From positions 124,001 through 188,000 of the forward strand of contig CBDDHW010000067.1 of the NCBI GenBank assembly GCA_965228575.1: a DNA stretch of 64,000 bases, given 5' to 3'. A program made the position numbers and the translations under genes. The notes under the pieces are model-generated. The model was not told the origin of the DNA. It was given only the letters and a program-made list of their open reading frames with translations, and did no database searches. This document shows positions 8,810 through 17,993 of this stretch, one piece after another. The first letter of the stretch is position 1; each line of letters begins with the position of its first letter. This DNA is from UBA11612 sp965228575. GTDB taxonomy: Bacteria; Pseudomonadota; Alphaproteobacteria; Rhodospirillales; Rhodospirillaceae.

Positions 8810-11086
8810 ATGTCCGATCCATTTGATCTTTCTGACGAACCTGTTGCCGAAGCTGAGCCGAACTTACCCGCGGGTCCGCCGTCTTGGCTTGAGGACTTAA
8901 ACCCAGAGCAGCAAGAAGCGGTGCAGGCGACTGACGGACCGGTTTTGGTTTTGTCGGGGGCGGGCACGGGCAAGACCCGCGTTCTTACAACGCGGCTTGC
9001 CTATATTCTCGCTCAACGCAAAGCTCGTCCTTGGCAAATATTATCTGTGACCTTTACCAATCGCGCGGCTCGAGAGATGCGGGAACGTGTGACGAATCTG
9101 GTTGGGCCGGTTGCGGAATCTATTTGGCTTGGAACCTTTCACGCGCTGTGCGTGCGCATACTGCGGCGTCATGGTGAGCTAATAGGCCTGAAATCCAATT
9201 TCACGATTTTGGATTCAGATGACCAACTGCGACTTCTCAAGCAAGTGATGGAAGGCGATGGAGTCGACTCAAAAAAGTGGCCCGCCCAAGGTCTTATGGC
9301 CGTTATTCAGCGTTGGAAAGACAGAGGTTTAACGCCCGATCGCGTAGGACAGGATGGAGGTAATGACTACGCGGCAGGACGGGCTGTCCCTCTTTACCGC
9401 GCGTATCAAGAGCGTTTGCAAACGCTCAATGCCTGCGATTTCGGAGATCTTCTTTTGCATTGTCTGACGTTGTTCCAGCAACAACCCGACGTACTCGCCG
9501 AATATCAAGAGCGATTTCATTACGTCATGGTCGATGAGTACCAGGATACAAACGTTGCCCAGTATCTTTGGTTGCGGCTTTTGACGCAGAAGCGCCGCAA
9601 CTTGTGCTGTGTGGGTGATGACGATCAATCGATTTACTCATGGCGCGGCGCTGAAGTTGGAAACATTCTGCGGTTTGAAAAAGATTTTTCGGACGCGAAG
9701 ATTATACGGCTTGAACGAAATTATCGATCAACACCGACAATTTTGGCCGCAGCGTCTCACCTGATCACGCACAATGAGGACCGGTTGGGCAAAACCTTGC
9801 GAACCGCGCAAGGCGATACAGCTGAACCGGGCGCGCCGATCAAAGTGCGCGGCTTATGGGACGGGCAGGAGGAAGCGCGCTGGGTGATCGACGAGGTTGA
9901 GGCCTTGCAAAGTAATGGTCACAAATTGACCGAAATCGCCATTCTTGTGCGCGCGGGTTTTCAAATGCTCGAGTTTGAAGAACGGTTGATCACAACCGGC
10001 GTCCCGTATCGGGTCATCGGCGGGCCACGATTTTACGAACGCATGGAAATTCGTGACGCCATCGCATACTTACGTATTGTTTTTCAGCCGGATGACGATC
10101 TAGCATTTGAGCGCATCATCAACAAACCTAAGCGCGGCATCGGACAGGCCACGGTCCAGAAAATTCATGTGCTTGCGCGGGCCCAGTCGATTTCGCTCAT
10201 GGAAGCCGCTATGCGCATGATTGAAACCGATGAACTCAGGGCGCAAACGCGTAGTACATTGCGCGCACTGGTCACTGACTTTGCCCGTTGGCGCAGTCTT
10301 GGCGAAACCATGAGCCCGGCCGAGCTCACGGCGATGATGCTCGAAGACTCGGGCTATATTGATATGTGGCAAAAAGACAAATCTCCCGAAGCGCCTGGGC
10401 GTTTGGATAATTTACGAGAGTTTGTGACCGGCCTCGAGGAATGGGACACCATTTCCGGTTTTCTGGAGCACGTAAGTCTGGTCATGGACAACGATGCCCA
10501 GTCCAATGATGACGGCATTACGCTTATGACATTGCATGCAGCCAAGGGCTTGGAGTTCGACACTGTGTTTCTCCCCGGGTGGGAGGAGGATATTTTCCCC
10601 AATCGCCGATCCTTGGATGAAGGCGGGCAGAAGTCATTGGAGGAGGAGCGGCGCTTAGCTTATGTCGGTCTGACGAGGGCCCGCGCACGTGTATTTGTAT
10701 CCTTCGCCGCAAATCGAAGAGTCTACAATCAGTGGCAATCGAGCATTCCCTCACGATTCATTGCCGAGCTTCCAAAAGACGCGGTCGAAGAAGAGTCTGA
10801 CACTGGACTCTACGGACAAGCTGGCGGGAATGAGTGGCCCGGGTTTTCTGACTCTAACGTATCACGCGCCGGGGCGGGTATTCGCCGGCCCATTGGACTG
10901 GTCGAGGGGGAAAGCTACGAAATTGCCCCCCGCGACGAAGCCTCGGCCTTTAAATTGGGTGACCGCATTTTCCACCAAAAATTTGGATACGGCATTGTCG
11001 AAGATGTCGATGGGTCGAAATTGGAAATTGCGTTCGAAAAAGCGGGCCGCAAGAAAGTGTTGGATAGTTTTATTCAGCATGGCTAA
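8810..11086 (+). CDS. uvrD: ATP-dependent DNA helicase UvrD/PcrA
   Basis: This is a superfamily 1 3'-5' helicase for nucleotide-excision and mismatch repair. The 758-residue product from ATG 8810 has every SF1 motif in order: the Q-motif region LNPEQQEAVQ, motif I SGAGTGKTR, Ia FTNRAAREM, II VDEYQDTN, III GDDDQSIYSWRGA, IV ERNYRST, V TLHAAKGLEFDTVF and VI LAYVGLTRAR. The C-terminal RIFHQKFGYGIVEDVDGSKLEIAFEKAGRKKVLDSFI is the Tudor-like RNA-polymerase-binding tail. The start chosen gives the usual acidic N-terminus and overlaps no upstream gene. Confidence 0.95.
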   Translation: MSDPFDLSDEPVAEAEPNLPAGPPSWLEDLNPEQQEAVQATDGPVLVLSGAGTGKTRVLTTRLAYILAQRKARPWQILSVTFTNRAAREMRERVTNLVGPVAESIWLGTFHALCVRILRRHGELIGLKSNFTILDSDDQLRLLKQVMEGDGVDSKKWPAQGLMAVIQRWKDRGLTPDRVGQDGGNDYAAGRAVPLYRAYQERLQTLNACDFGDLLLHCLTLFQQQPDVLAEYQERFHYVMVDEYQDTNVAQYLWLRLLTQKRRNLCCVGDDDQSIYSWRGAEVGNILRFEKDFSDAKIIRLERNYRSTPTILAAASHLITHNEDRLGKTLRTAQGDTAEPGAPIKVRGLWDGQEEARWVIDEVEALQSNGHKLTEIAILVRAGFQMLEFEERLITTGVPYRVIGGPRFYERMEIRDAIAYLRIVFQPDDDLAFERIINKPKRGIGQATVQKIHVLARAQSISLMEAAMRMIETDELRAQTRSTLRALVTDFARWRSLGETMSPAELTAMMLEDSGYIDMWQKDKSPEAPGRLDNLREFVTGLEEWDTISGFLEHVSLVMDNDAQSNDDGITLMTLHAAKGLEFDTVFLPGWEEDIFPNRRSLDEGGQKSLEEERRLAYVGLTRARARVFVSFAANRRVYNQWQSSIPSRFIAELPKDAVEEESDTGLYGQAGGNEWPGFSDSNVSRAGAGIRRPIGLVEGESYEIAPRDEASAFKLGDRIFHQKFGYGIVEDVDGSKLEIAFEKAGRKKVLDSFIQHG

Positions 11087-11258
11087 TCAGCGCATATCGC
11101 TAACCAATGCGTCCGGTAGCCACTATTTAGCTTAAACAGCTAAGTCGAAACACCCTCAGTTTCACAAATTTCTTATTTATCAAAGCGTTAGATGGGCCCG
11201 CCCGACTGGCATGGGGTTTGCTCTTATAGGTGCGAAACATTCAACAGGAGAGACCACC

Positions 11259-11909
11259 ATGACCTTTAGAACTTTGATCACCGCGAGCGTGTTCGTCGCG
11301 CCATTTTTCATTGTTGCCACGCCTCTCAGGGCGAATGAAGAAGCGCGCGAGTTTCCGGCGTTTGATGCTGTCACCTTTGGGGGAGCTGGCGACCTCTTCA
11401 TTACGGTTGGCGGCGAACAATCTGTGGTTTTGCAAGGCGACCCGCGCTTGCTGGAAGAGGTAGAAACAGAAGTGAGGAACGGGCGTTTGTATATCAAGCG
11501 TGAGGACACCTCCTGGTTCTCATTTGGCCGGGACGATTACGGTCCGCTCACGGTTTTGGTGAGTGTACCCGAACTCGAAGGCGTACTTCTCGCGGGCAGC
11601 GGAAACCTGGACGTTGAAGGCTTGGAGGGCGGCGAGACCAAACTCACGATTGCTGGTTCGGGCCGCATTGACGCCGAAGGGACGCTTGAGGCTCTACACC
11701 TTACGATTCACGGTTCCGGCGACATCAATACCGAAAAACTGATTACCGCGGACGCGCAAGTAACCATCAATGGGTCCGGGGATGTCCGCGTTCACGTGAG
11801 AGAGGAATTAAACGCAACGATTAACGGCTCTGGCGAGATCGCATACCTAGGTGAGCCGGAAAACGTCAAAAGCACAGTTCGTGGAAGCGGCAAGATCCGG
11901 CGCAAATAA
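11259..11909 (+). CDS. Secreted DUF2807-type (putative auto-transporter adhesin head GIN) protein
   Basis: The start is ATG 11259 after CAGGAGAG. The 216-residue product has a signal peptide of about 26 residues and then the beta-helical DUF2807 fold. Repeated SGSGxI/D strands are visible (LAGSGNLDVEGL, IAGSGRIDAEGT, IHGSGDINTEKL, INGSGDVRVHV, INGSGEIAYL, VRGSGKI). That gives six GSG turns at regular spacing of about 20 residues, one per coil. Function of the family is unknown; location is predicted periplasmic or surface. It stands alone between uvrD and prmA. Confidence 0.85.
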   Translation: MTFRTLITASVFVAPFFIVATPLRANEEAREFPAFDAVTFGGAGDLFITVGGEQSVVLQGDPRLLEEVETEVRNGRLYIKREDTSWFSFGRDDYGPLTVLVSVPELEGVLLAGSGNLDVEGLEGGETKLTIAGSGRIDAEGTLEALHLTIHGSGDINTEKLITADAQVTINGSGDVRVHVREELNATINGSGEIAYLGEPENVKSTVRGSGKIRRK

Positions 11910-12267
11910 ATCCAGACACCTACCCCACAGACCCTCGGACACCTCCACCCCCCTTCGGACGAGGGTCACCTGCCGCCGCATAAAACTGCGGCGGCAGCGC
12001 GGGGTATGGGAGAGGGTTGCGCTGCCGCCGGCAAGCCCGCGGCTGATATTTGAGTGGAGTTCGATCAGCGGGGCGCTTTGCGGGCCGAGGGGCTTCTTGG
12101 GGGATATCCGGTCGGCGTGTCCGCAAAGATGTGCGCTTTATGTATGGATAACGGCACCCTAAAACCACTGCATCTTGCGCATCCCAGATGCAGCGGGGGC
12201 GCATAGCTCAAGGGCGCAGAAAAAATTCCTGGTGGCGCAAACCAGAGGCGGGATGTAGATCATCTCC
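11910..12267. other. Gene-free stretch with GC-rich hairpin
   Basis: This 358-nt region between the DUF2807 gene and prmA has no convincing gene. Its clearest element is a perfect hairpin at 11970-11997 (11-nt arms CTGCCGCCGCA and TGCGGCGGCAG). The half-site GCGCTGCCGCCGG recurs at about 12019-12031. The hairpin may act as a transcription end for the upstream gene, but no T run follows. Confidence 0.5.
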
Positions 12268-13218
12268 ATGCCCAAAACCTCCTCGCCAAAAACCTCGACA
12301 TCCGAAATCGGCACATCGTGGCGGGCCTCCGTTGTGGTTCCGGCCGCCCATGTTGATGATTTTGCTCCGCTTTTTGCCGGGCTCGGGGCGGTGGAAAGCG
12401 CGTTCGAGTGCGGTGAAACGAGGCCAAGCGCAATGATGTGGAAGGTTGAGGGTATATTCGGCGCGCCGCCGGACGCCAACGAGATCGCCGCGCGGGTCGC
12501 GGTTCTAGCGGCGTCGGCGGGGCTCCCCGAACCCGACCTGGCCATAGAAAAACTTCCGGCGGTCGACTGGCTGTCTGCGAATGTTGCAGACTTTCCGGCC
12601 ATTCGCGCCGGGCGGTTTTATGTTCACGGCGATCATATCAAAAGCCCGTTTCCCGCCGGAGCGGTGCGCTTGAAAGTGAATGCGGCAACGGCGTTTGGAA
12701 CCGGTGAGCATGGCTCGACCCGCGGGTGTTTGCTGGCGCTTGATGAGCTGGGAAAGGCGAGAAGCGCCGGTTTGCGTGGTCAAAGTCGAAAAACAGCTGT
12801 TCTGGATATGGGCTGCGGCACTGGAATCCTGGCAATTGCCGTGGCCAAAGCCTGGAGATGCAAGGTTCTTGCTGTGGATATCGACCCCGAAGCGGTGCGG
12901 GTGGCGCGCTACAATGCACGGTCAAACGGTGTTTTTAGTCTGGTGAATGCGCAATTTAGTGATGGTCCGAACGCGGTTTTAATCACTAAAAGCGCTCCTT
13001 TTGCCCTTATCACCGCAAATATCCTCGCGCGCCCCCTGGTGGGCATGGCGAGACGGCTCTCGCACCTTCTTGCACCCGGCGGAGTGATCATTTTATCGGG
13101 CCTGCTCGCAGATCAGGAGACGATGGTGGAAAACGCCTACCGGGCTCAGGGGTTGAAATTGGTTCGCAGGCATCGCTTGCGCCCGTGGAGCACTTTAGTG
13201 ATGAAACGCGCGCCCTAA
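12268..13218 (+). CDS. prmA: Ribosomal protein L11 methyltransferase
   Basis: PrmA trimethylates lysines and the N-terminus of ribosomal protein L11 using SAM. The 316-residue protein has the PrmA N-terminal substrate domain and the linker motif NAATAFGTGEHGSTRGCL. The class I methyltransferase core is LDMGCGTGILAIA with acidic VDIDPEAV, followed by the NPPY-like catalytic-loop equivalent TANILARPL and the GLLADQ end. The N-terminal 20 residues (Ser/Thr/Lys-rich) may not be native; internal starts are possible. The C-terminus runs into a short tandem repeat. Confidence 0.93.
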   Translation: MPKTSSPKTSTSEIGTSWRASVVVPAAHVDDFAPLFAGLGAVESAFECGETRPSAMMWKVEGIFGAPPDANEIAARVAVLAASAGLPEPDLAIEKLPAVDWLSANVADFPAIRAGRFYVHGDHIKSPFPAGAVRLKVNAATAFGTGEHGSTRGCLLALDELGKARSAGLRGQSRKTAVLDMGCGTGILAIAVAKAWRCKVLAVDIDPEAVRVARYNARSNGVFSLVNAQFSDGPNAVLITKSAPFALITANILARPLVGMARRLSHLLAPGGVIILSGLLADQETMVENAYRAQGLKLVRRHRLRPWSTLVMKRAP

Positions 13219-13275
13219 AAATACGGCGCCAAAAAATACGGTGCCAAAAAAACACGGTGCCAAAAAAACACGGTG
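13217..13275. repeat. Four-copy imperfect tandem repeat, unit 14-16 bp
   Basis: The units are AAAAATACGGCGCC, AAAAAATACGGTGCC, AAAAAAACACGGTGCC and AAAAAAACACGGTG. They start in the prmA stop codon and fill most of the gap before the peptidase gene at 13312. Poly-A length and single bases vary between copies, as expected from slippage. Confidence 0.9.
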
Positions 13276-13311
13276 ATTGAATCGCGCCCCGCGCGGGCAT
13301 ACCTTGAACCA

Positions 13312-15135
13312 ATGGACACCCGGCCCACATCAAACTCACTGAAAAAAAACCCATCACCGGCGGAGCGTTTGTCGGCCTTGCGCGCGCAATTGGAGGGCGC
13401 GGGCATCGACGGCTATCTCGTGCCGCACGGCGATGAGCACCAAGGCGAGTACAGCGCGCCGTTTGCCGAGCGCTTAAAGTGGCTGACCGGGTTTTCCGGC
13501 TCGGCCGGGCTTGCCATCGTTCTCAAAGACCGCGCGGTGATTTTTGTCGATGGACGTTACACACTACAGGTTAAAACCCAGGTTGACGGTGCGCTCTATG
13601 AGTACGCGCATTTGGTCGACGACCCGCCGCCAAAGTGGATTGAGAAAAATCTAAATCCTGGCGCGAAACTCGGCTTCGATCCGCGCTTGCATACCCCTCA
13701 AGGGCTTGCCCGTTTCGAGCAGGCCGTTCAAAAGATTGACGCGAGCCTTGCGCCGATTGACGGCAACCTCATCGATAAAATTTGGACCGACCAACCGCCG
13801 CGGCCCACCGCATCCTTACGCATCTATCCTGAGAAGTTCGCGGGCCGCTCCAGCGCAGAGAAGCGCGGCCTTGTCGCCAAGGTTCTTGAGAGCGAGGGCT
13901 TGGATGCGTTTCTTATCTCCGCGCTCGACTCTATTGCCTGGCTTTTAAACGTTCGCGGCGACGACATGGAGTTTTCGCCGCTCGCCTATGCCTATGTGCT
14001 GATGCGTTCAGACGGAACGGCAACGCTTCTGGTCGATCCCGCCAAACTGAGCGAGGAGGTGCGTGCGCATCTGGGCGGCGATGTGAGCATTGCCCCGTAC
14101 GACGGACTACAGGGCGCTCTCAAAAACCTCGCCGAAGACGTGAAGATTATCGGCGTCGACAAAAACACAGTCTCGCGCTGGGCGGTCGATCTTATTAAAG
14201 ACACCAAGCGCCGCGCGGCGCCGTCCACCGATCCCTGCGCTGGGCTCAAGGCGCGCAAGCATCCGGCGGAACTTGCGGGCGTGCGCGAAGCGCATGTGCG
14301 TGATGGTGCGGCCTTAACACGCTTTCTTGCCTGGCTGTCAATCGAAGGCCCGAAAGGCACGCTTAATGAAGTGAGCGCTGCGGACCGTCTGGAGGCGATC
14401 CGCGCGGAAAGTAATTTGTACTTAGGCCCGAGCTTTCCAACCATCGCCGGAGCGGGCGGCAATGGTGCCATCGTTCACTACCGCGCTCATCCTGACACTG
14501 CAGCGGCAATCAAACCTGACATGCTGTTCTTAGTGGACTCCGGCGGGCAGTACTTGGACGGCACCACCGATGTGACGCGCACGGTCGCGATTGGGACGCC
14601 GACGACCGCTCAGATTCGTCATTTCACTTTGGTGCTCAAAGGTCATATCGCGCTCGCCCGCGCGCGGTTTGTCACCGGCACAGCGGGCAATCAGCTCGAC
14701 ACCCTGGCGCGTGCGCCATTGTGGGAAGACGGCCTCGATTATGACCACGGCACCGGTCATGGAGTGGGAACCTACTTGGGGGTTCACGAAGGTCCGCAAA
14801 GCATCAGCAAGCGGCCCATCAATGTGCCCCTGGAGCCCGGCATGGTTGTCTCCAACGAACCGGGGTACTACCGCACCGGCGAATACGGCATCCGCATCGA
14901 GAATTTAGTGGCAGTGGTTGAAGCCAGCGCACCGGACGGCGCCGAGCGGCCCTTACTGACATTCGAGACCATAACCCTCGCGCCGATCGATTTAAGCTTG
15001 GTGGATGCGGCGCTGCTCACGGCGGATGAAAAGGTATGGCTCAATACGTATCACGCCAAAGTGCGCGAGGCGTTGAGCCCGTTACTAGACGAGGGGACGA
15101 GGCAGTGGATGGAGGGTGTGACCGAGGAAATTTAA
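13312..15135 (+). CDS. pepP: Xaa-Pro aminopeptidase (M24B), long form
   Basis: The enzyme removes the N-terminal residue before proline. The product is about 607 residues from ATG 13312. The frame is open from 13273, but those codons lie in the tandem repeat and immediately after it. Two creatinase-like N-terminal domains (about 1-310) precede the pita-bread catalytic domain. That domain shows the dinuclear metal ligands in order: Asp in FLVDSGGQY, Asp in GTTDVTRT, His in HGTGHGVGTYLGVHE, Glu in NEPGYY and Glu in YGIRIENL. The three-domain length matches the eukaryotic-type/long bacterial form rather than the E. coli PepP of about 440 residues. Confidence 0.92.
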   Translation: MDTRPTSNSLKKNPSPAERLSALRAQLEGAGIDGYLVPHGDEHQGEYSAPFAERLKWLTGFSGSAGLAIVLKDRAVIFVDGRYTLQVKTQVDGALYEYAHLVDDPPPKWIEKNLNPGAKLGFDPRLHTPQGLARFEQAVQKIDASLAPIDGNLIDKIWTDQPPRPTASLRIYPEKFAGRSSAEKRGLVAKVLESEGLDAFLISALDSIAWLLNVRGDDMEFSPLAYAYVLMRSDGTATLLVDPAKLSEEVRAHLGGDVSIAPYDGLQGALKNLAEDVKIIGVDKNTVSRWAVDLIKDTKRRAAPSTDPCAGLKARKHPAELAGVREAHVRDGAALTRFLAWLSIEGPKGTLNEVSAADRLEAIRAESNLYLGPSFPTIAGAGGNGAIVHYRAHPDTAAAIKPDMLFLVDSGGQYLDGTTDVTRTVAIGTPTTAQIRHFTLVLKGHIALARARFVTGTAGNQLDTLARAPLWEDGLDYDHGTGHGVGTYLGVHEGPQSISKRPINVPLEPGMVVSNEPGYYRTGEYGIRIENLVAVVEASAPDGAERPLLTFETITLAPIDLSLVDAALLTADEKVWLNTYHAKVREALSPLLDEGTRQWMEGVTEEI

Positions 15136-15172
15136 ATTGTGCCCAAAAATTGTGAACTTGATTAGACGGCAT

Positions 15173-16540
15173 TTAATCCAATAATTTAGTGTCTGCGAGT
15201 AGAGCAATGCCCAGTATTCGGCGTTTATGGGTAACGCTCTTGTCTTGTCTGGCACGAGTATACCAGCGCAAATACTCCGCTAAAATTTCATCGATTTTTT
15301 TATCAAGCTGAGCAAGCACAATCGGTTTTGACGTTGCACTAAACGCATCCCCCCAACCTCGAATTTTTCGATCAAGCAACGCTAGAGATTGAACGAAACG
15401 GGGCTCCGCTCGACGAGGGTTATCTCCCGCTGAATTGATTTCATCTTTCGATTTTTTGATTGCTTTCTTAATGTCGTTCAGGAATTCCTTCCTGCATTTG
15501 GCGGTTGGAAACGCATCTTTGTCGTTCACCGTGTAGGATAAAAAATCAAACCCATTCGCGAGTTCACCGCTGTTAGCTTTTCCCGATTGCGAGGAAGGCT
15601 CGTGTGCCTCCATTTTGAGGCGGGCAAGAATTTCTTTTGCTTTCAACCACGCTTTGTCTACGGCCTTCTTGCTTGGGCCCAAGATGACAAAATCATCTAA
15701 GTATCGGACAGTTATGATACCGCGACCGTTTAGTTTTGCATCGAATTCAGCCAGAACGATATTTGCGCATAAAGCTGACAATGCTGAGCCTTGGGGTACA
15801 CCTACATCCCCAGTCGGAAAGAGATTTAGGTGTTCTCGAACTTCTTCTTCATTGCAAAGTTCTGTTTCTAACGCAGCCATAAAAAGTTCGACAAACTGAG
15901 GTTCTTGAATATTTGCCCGTAAAAACGCTTGGATGTTTGGCTTGGGAATAGTTTGAAAGAATTTCTTTAGATCGGATCTGATGTACCACTTCGCTCCGCT
16001 TTTAATCGTTTCCGATATTAAAGAAATCGCCTCCGGCACACCCCGTCCGGGTAGCCCACCGACGCTTGTGGGTGTTTGAATTATTTGAGGTAAGCTTCCA
16101 AGATTTCGAGCTATCCCGGGCTCTTGAGATTGGCAAACGTCCAAAATTGCCCGTTGAACAATTCTGTTCGCCACAGGCGAAATAACTATTGGTCGCGGGT
16201 CTTTTCTCGGATTTCCGGGCGCGGTTTTTTTTATTTTAAGAATGCCTCGTTGATCTTCGAACTTGAACGAGTTTGATCGCAGGGCGCGTTGAAGCCTATG
16301 GATGCTGAGATCAGTATTTTGATCAAATTTGTTCGCGCTTGATCTTGTAGCGGGGTCTTTAGAATTGACCACGCGAGGTTTGACGTTGCTCCATGCGTCG
16401 CTTAATGCGCGGCGGGAGGTCATATGACGCATTAATATGCCGAGTGAGCGTTTGTGTTGGGTTGGGCTCATCTTTGCCACGTATTCCCGACCCTCAAGTG
16501 CTCCGGCGTCTCTTGGTGCACGACGCTTGACCAGGGCCAT
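15173..16540 (-). CDS. Stand-alone reverse transcriptase (group II-like/unknown-group RT)
   Basis: The 455-residue RNA-directed DNA polymerase has motif A YIRSDLKKFF (Asp190), the VPQGSALSALCAN motif (250-260) and the catalytic YLDDFVILG box (280-288). Its C-terminal RKIRGWGDAF segment (391-400) resembles the thumb/X region of group II intron maturases. It has no HNH nuclease domain, and I saw no intron boundaries. The YLDD box and lack of a VTG segment argue against a classic retron; the QG (not LG) motif argues against a diversity-generating RT. Internal ATGs at residues 24, 37 and 40 are alternative starts. No partner gene is adjacent. Antiphage function is possible (several lone RT classes are defence systems) but not shown. 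Confidence 0.85.
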   Translation of the reverse strand: MALVKRRAPRDAGALEGREYVAKMSPTQHKRSLGILMRHMTSRRALSDAWSNVKPRVVNSKDPATRSSANKFDQNTDLSIHRLQRALRSNSFKFEDQRGILKIKKTAPGNPRKDPRPIVISPVANRIVQRAILDVCQSQEPGIARNLGSLPQIIQTPTSVGGLPGRGVPEAISLISETIKSGAKWYIRSDLKKFFQTIPKPNIQAFLRANIQEPQFVELFMAALETELCNEEEVREHLNLFPTGDVGVPQGSALSALCANIVLAEFDAKLNGRGIITVRYLDDFVILGPSKKAVDKAWLKAKEILARLKMEAHEPSSQSGKANSGELANGFDFLSYTVNDKDAFPTAKCRKEFLNDIKKAIKKSKDEINSAGDNPRRAEPRFVQSLALLDRKIRGWGDAFSATSKPIVLAQLDKKIDEILAEYLRWYTRARQDKSVTHKRRILGIALLADTKLLD

Positions 16541-16818
16541 GCGCCGCGACGATCCCCGACACGTAGGTTATCCCGTCGTGCCGGCCGCCCGGTACTGCGC
16601 CAGCATCCAAGGACCCAGGCAGCAACGTAGCGATCCAGATTCAAGTGACGTAGTTACTAAAAATTGCAAATCAAGATCATTTCAGAAATTTTTTTCTTTG
16701 GAGCGAAAAAGCTAAGGCGTTCTAAACCTTTACATACGCTTCGCGAGTTATTTCCAAGGATTTCACAAATTGATGTGTGCTCAAGAATTATCAGCTATAG
16801 CGGTAGCGAATAACCAAC
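16541..16818. other. Gene-free region upstream of the reverse transcriptase
   Basis: The half next to the RT gene is GC-rich and the far half AT-rich (about 16640-16800). Lone reverse transcriptases often have a structured RNA template in this position. I could not draw a convincing secondary structure by eye, so no ncRNA is called. Confidence 0.35.
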
Positions 16819-17562
16819 CTACCTATGCTCCGGATTGTCCATGTCGAACCGGCATCCCGCGTCCCATAGCGACCGCTGATTGCCATGGGCTGGAATGCCG
16901 CCGGCGTCTTTCAGCATCCGGGCGAGATGCAAAAGATTCCATGTCATGAACGTGGTGTTGCGGTTGGTGAAATCGTTCTCCGGTCCGCCGGAGCCTTCAT
17001 CCATGTAAGACGGTCCTGGCCCGGCCTCGCCGAGCCAGCCGGCGTCGGCTTGGGGCGGGATCGAATATCCAAGATGCTGCAAGGAATACAGTATATTCAT
17101 GGCGCAATGTTTGGCGCCGTCTTCATTGCCCGTAATCAGGCAGCCGCCGACTTTACCGTAGTAGGCGTATTGACCGGCCTTATTGAGATCGCCTGACGAT
17201 GCGTAAAGGCGTTCGATCACTTGGGTGCACACGGACGTCTTTTCACCCAGCCAAATAGCCGAGCCCAAGATTAAAATATCTGCGGTCTTTACCTTTTCAT
17301 AAATTTGGGGCCAGTCGTCTTTACTCCAGCCGTGTTCGGTCATGTCCGGGTAGACGCCGAAGGCCAGATCAAAATCGACGGGCCGGAGCGAGTCCACGGC
17401 AACGCCATTTTTCTCCATGATCGTCTTGGAAATCTGGAACAGCCCTTCAGTGTGTGAGAGATCGGGACTTTTCTTCAAGGTGCAATTGAGAAAGAGGGCC
17501 TTGAGATCGGAGTAGTCCGCCGGCTTTTCGTCGCACCACTTTTGTTGCAACTCGTTGAGCAT
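16819..17562 (-). CDS. Flavodoxin-fold NAD(P)H-dependent oxidoreductase
   Basis: The product is 247 residues from ATG 17562, preceded by AAGGAAATAGCC. A short N-terminal part precedes the flavodoxin-like fold: KALFLNCTLKKSP (first strand and phosphate loop), TADILILGSAIWLGEKTSV (second loop contacting FMN) and a third region YYGKVGGCLITGNEDGAKH. This matches the NADPH-dependent FMN reductase/flavodoxin family. The electron acceptor is unknown. A longer in-frame opening to 17664 overlaps the neighbouring gene and is not needed. Confidence 0.8.
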   Translation of the reverse strand: MLNELQQKWCDEKPADYSDLKALFLNCTLKKSPDLSHTEGLFQISKTIMEKNGVAVDSLRPVDFDLAFGVYPDMTEHGWSKDDWPQIYEKVKTADILILGSAIWLGEKTSVCTQVIERLYASSGDLNKAGQYAYYGKVGGCLITGNEDGAKHCAMNILYSLQHLGYSIPPQADAGWLGEAGPGPSYMDEGSGGPENDFTNRNTTFMTWNLLHLARMLKDAGGIPAHGNQRSLWDAGCRFDMDNPEHR

Positions 17563-17617
17563 GGCTATTTCCTTTTTTGGACCGAATTCAAACCGCCTAA
17601 AAAGGGACTCTGAACCC

Positions 17618-17980
17618 TCACGCGTTTGGCGGCAATGGCCGCGATAAAATAAAACCGGCTGCAATCGCGAGCACGGCAGCTTGCACGAGAAGAATCACAG
17701 GTGCGACTCCCAGGGCCAGGGATACTCCAAATATTCCGCTCATGGAGATGACGCTGATCACCTTGACGCGGCGCGAGATAGCACCGTAGCGCCGCCATTG
17801 ATCAATAAGCTCGCCGAAAATGTTGTGGTTCAACAGCCATGCATGCAAGCGATCGGAGGATTTGGCGAAAGCGAAAGCGGCGACCAAAAGAAACGGTGTT
17901 GTCGGCAGCAGCGGGACCACAACGCCGATCGCGCCCAAAACGACACAACTCACACCTATTGTTATCCAGAGCGCGCGCAT
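17618..17980 (-). CDS. YbaN family (DUF454) inner-membrane protein
   Basis: The product is 120 residues from ATG 17980. The DUF454 pattern is clear: an N-terminal membrane helix WITIGVSCVVLGAIGVVVPLLPTTPF, then FAKSSDRLHAWLLNHNIFGELI, a basic loop (WRRYGAISRRVKV) and two further hydrophobic helices. Function of the family is unknown. It starts 13 nt after the serine-hydrolase gene ends and is probably co-transcribed with it. Confidence 0.85.
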   Translation of the reverse strand: MRALWITIGVSCVVLGAIGVVVPLLPTTPFLLVAAFAFAKSSDRLHAWLLNHNIFGELIDQWRRYGAISRRVKVISVISMSGIFGVSLALGVAPVILLVQAAVLAIAAGFILSRPLPPNA

Positions 17981-17993
17981 CGACGCTTTCAAT

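Noticed and set aside
11970..11997. Small RNA gene at the GC-rich hairpin
   Set aside because: Only a single hairpin is visible with no promoter-like sequence or T run.
15173..16818. Retron or diversity-generating element
   Set aside because: The active site and motif set do not match either, and no template/variable repeat pair or msr-msd fold was seen.
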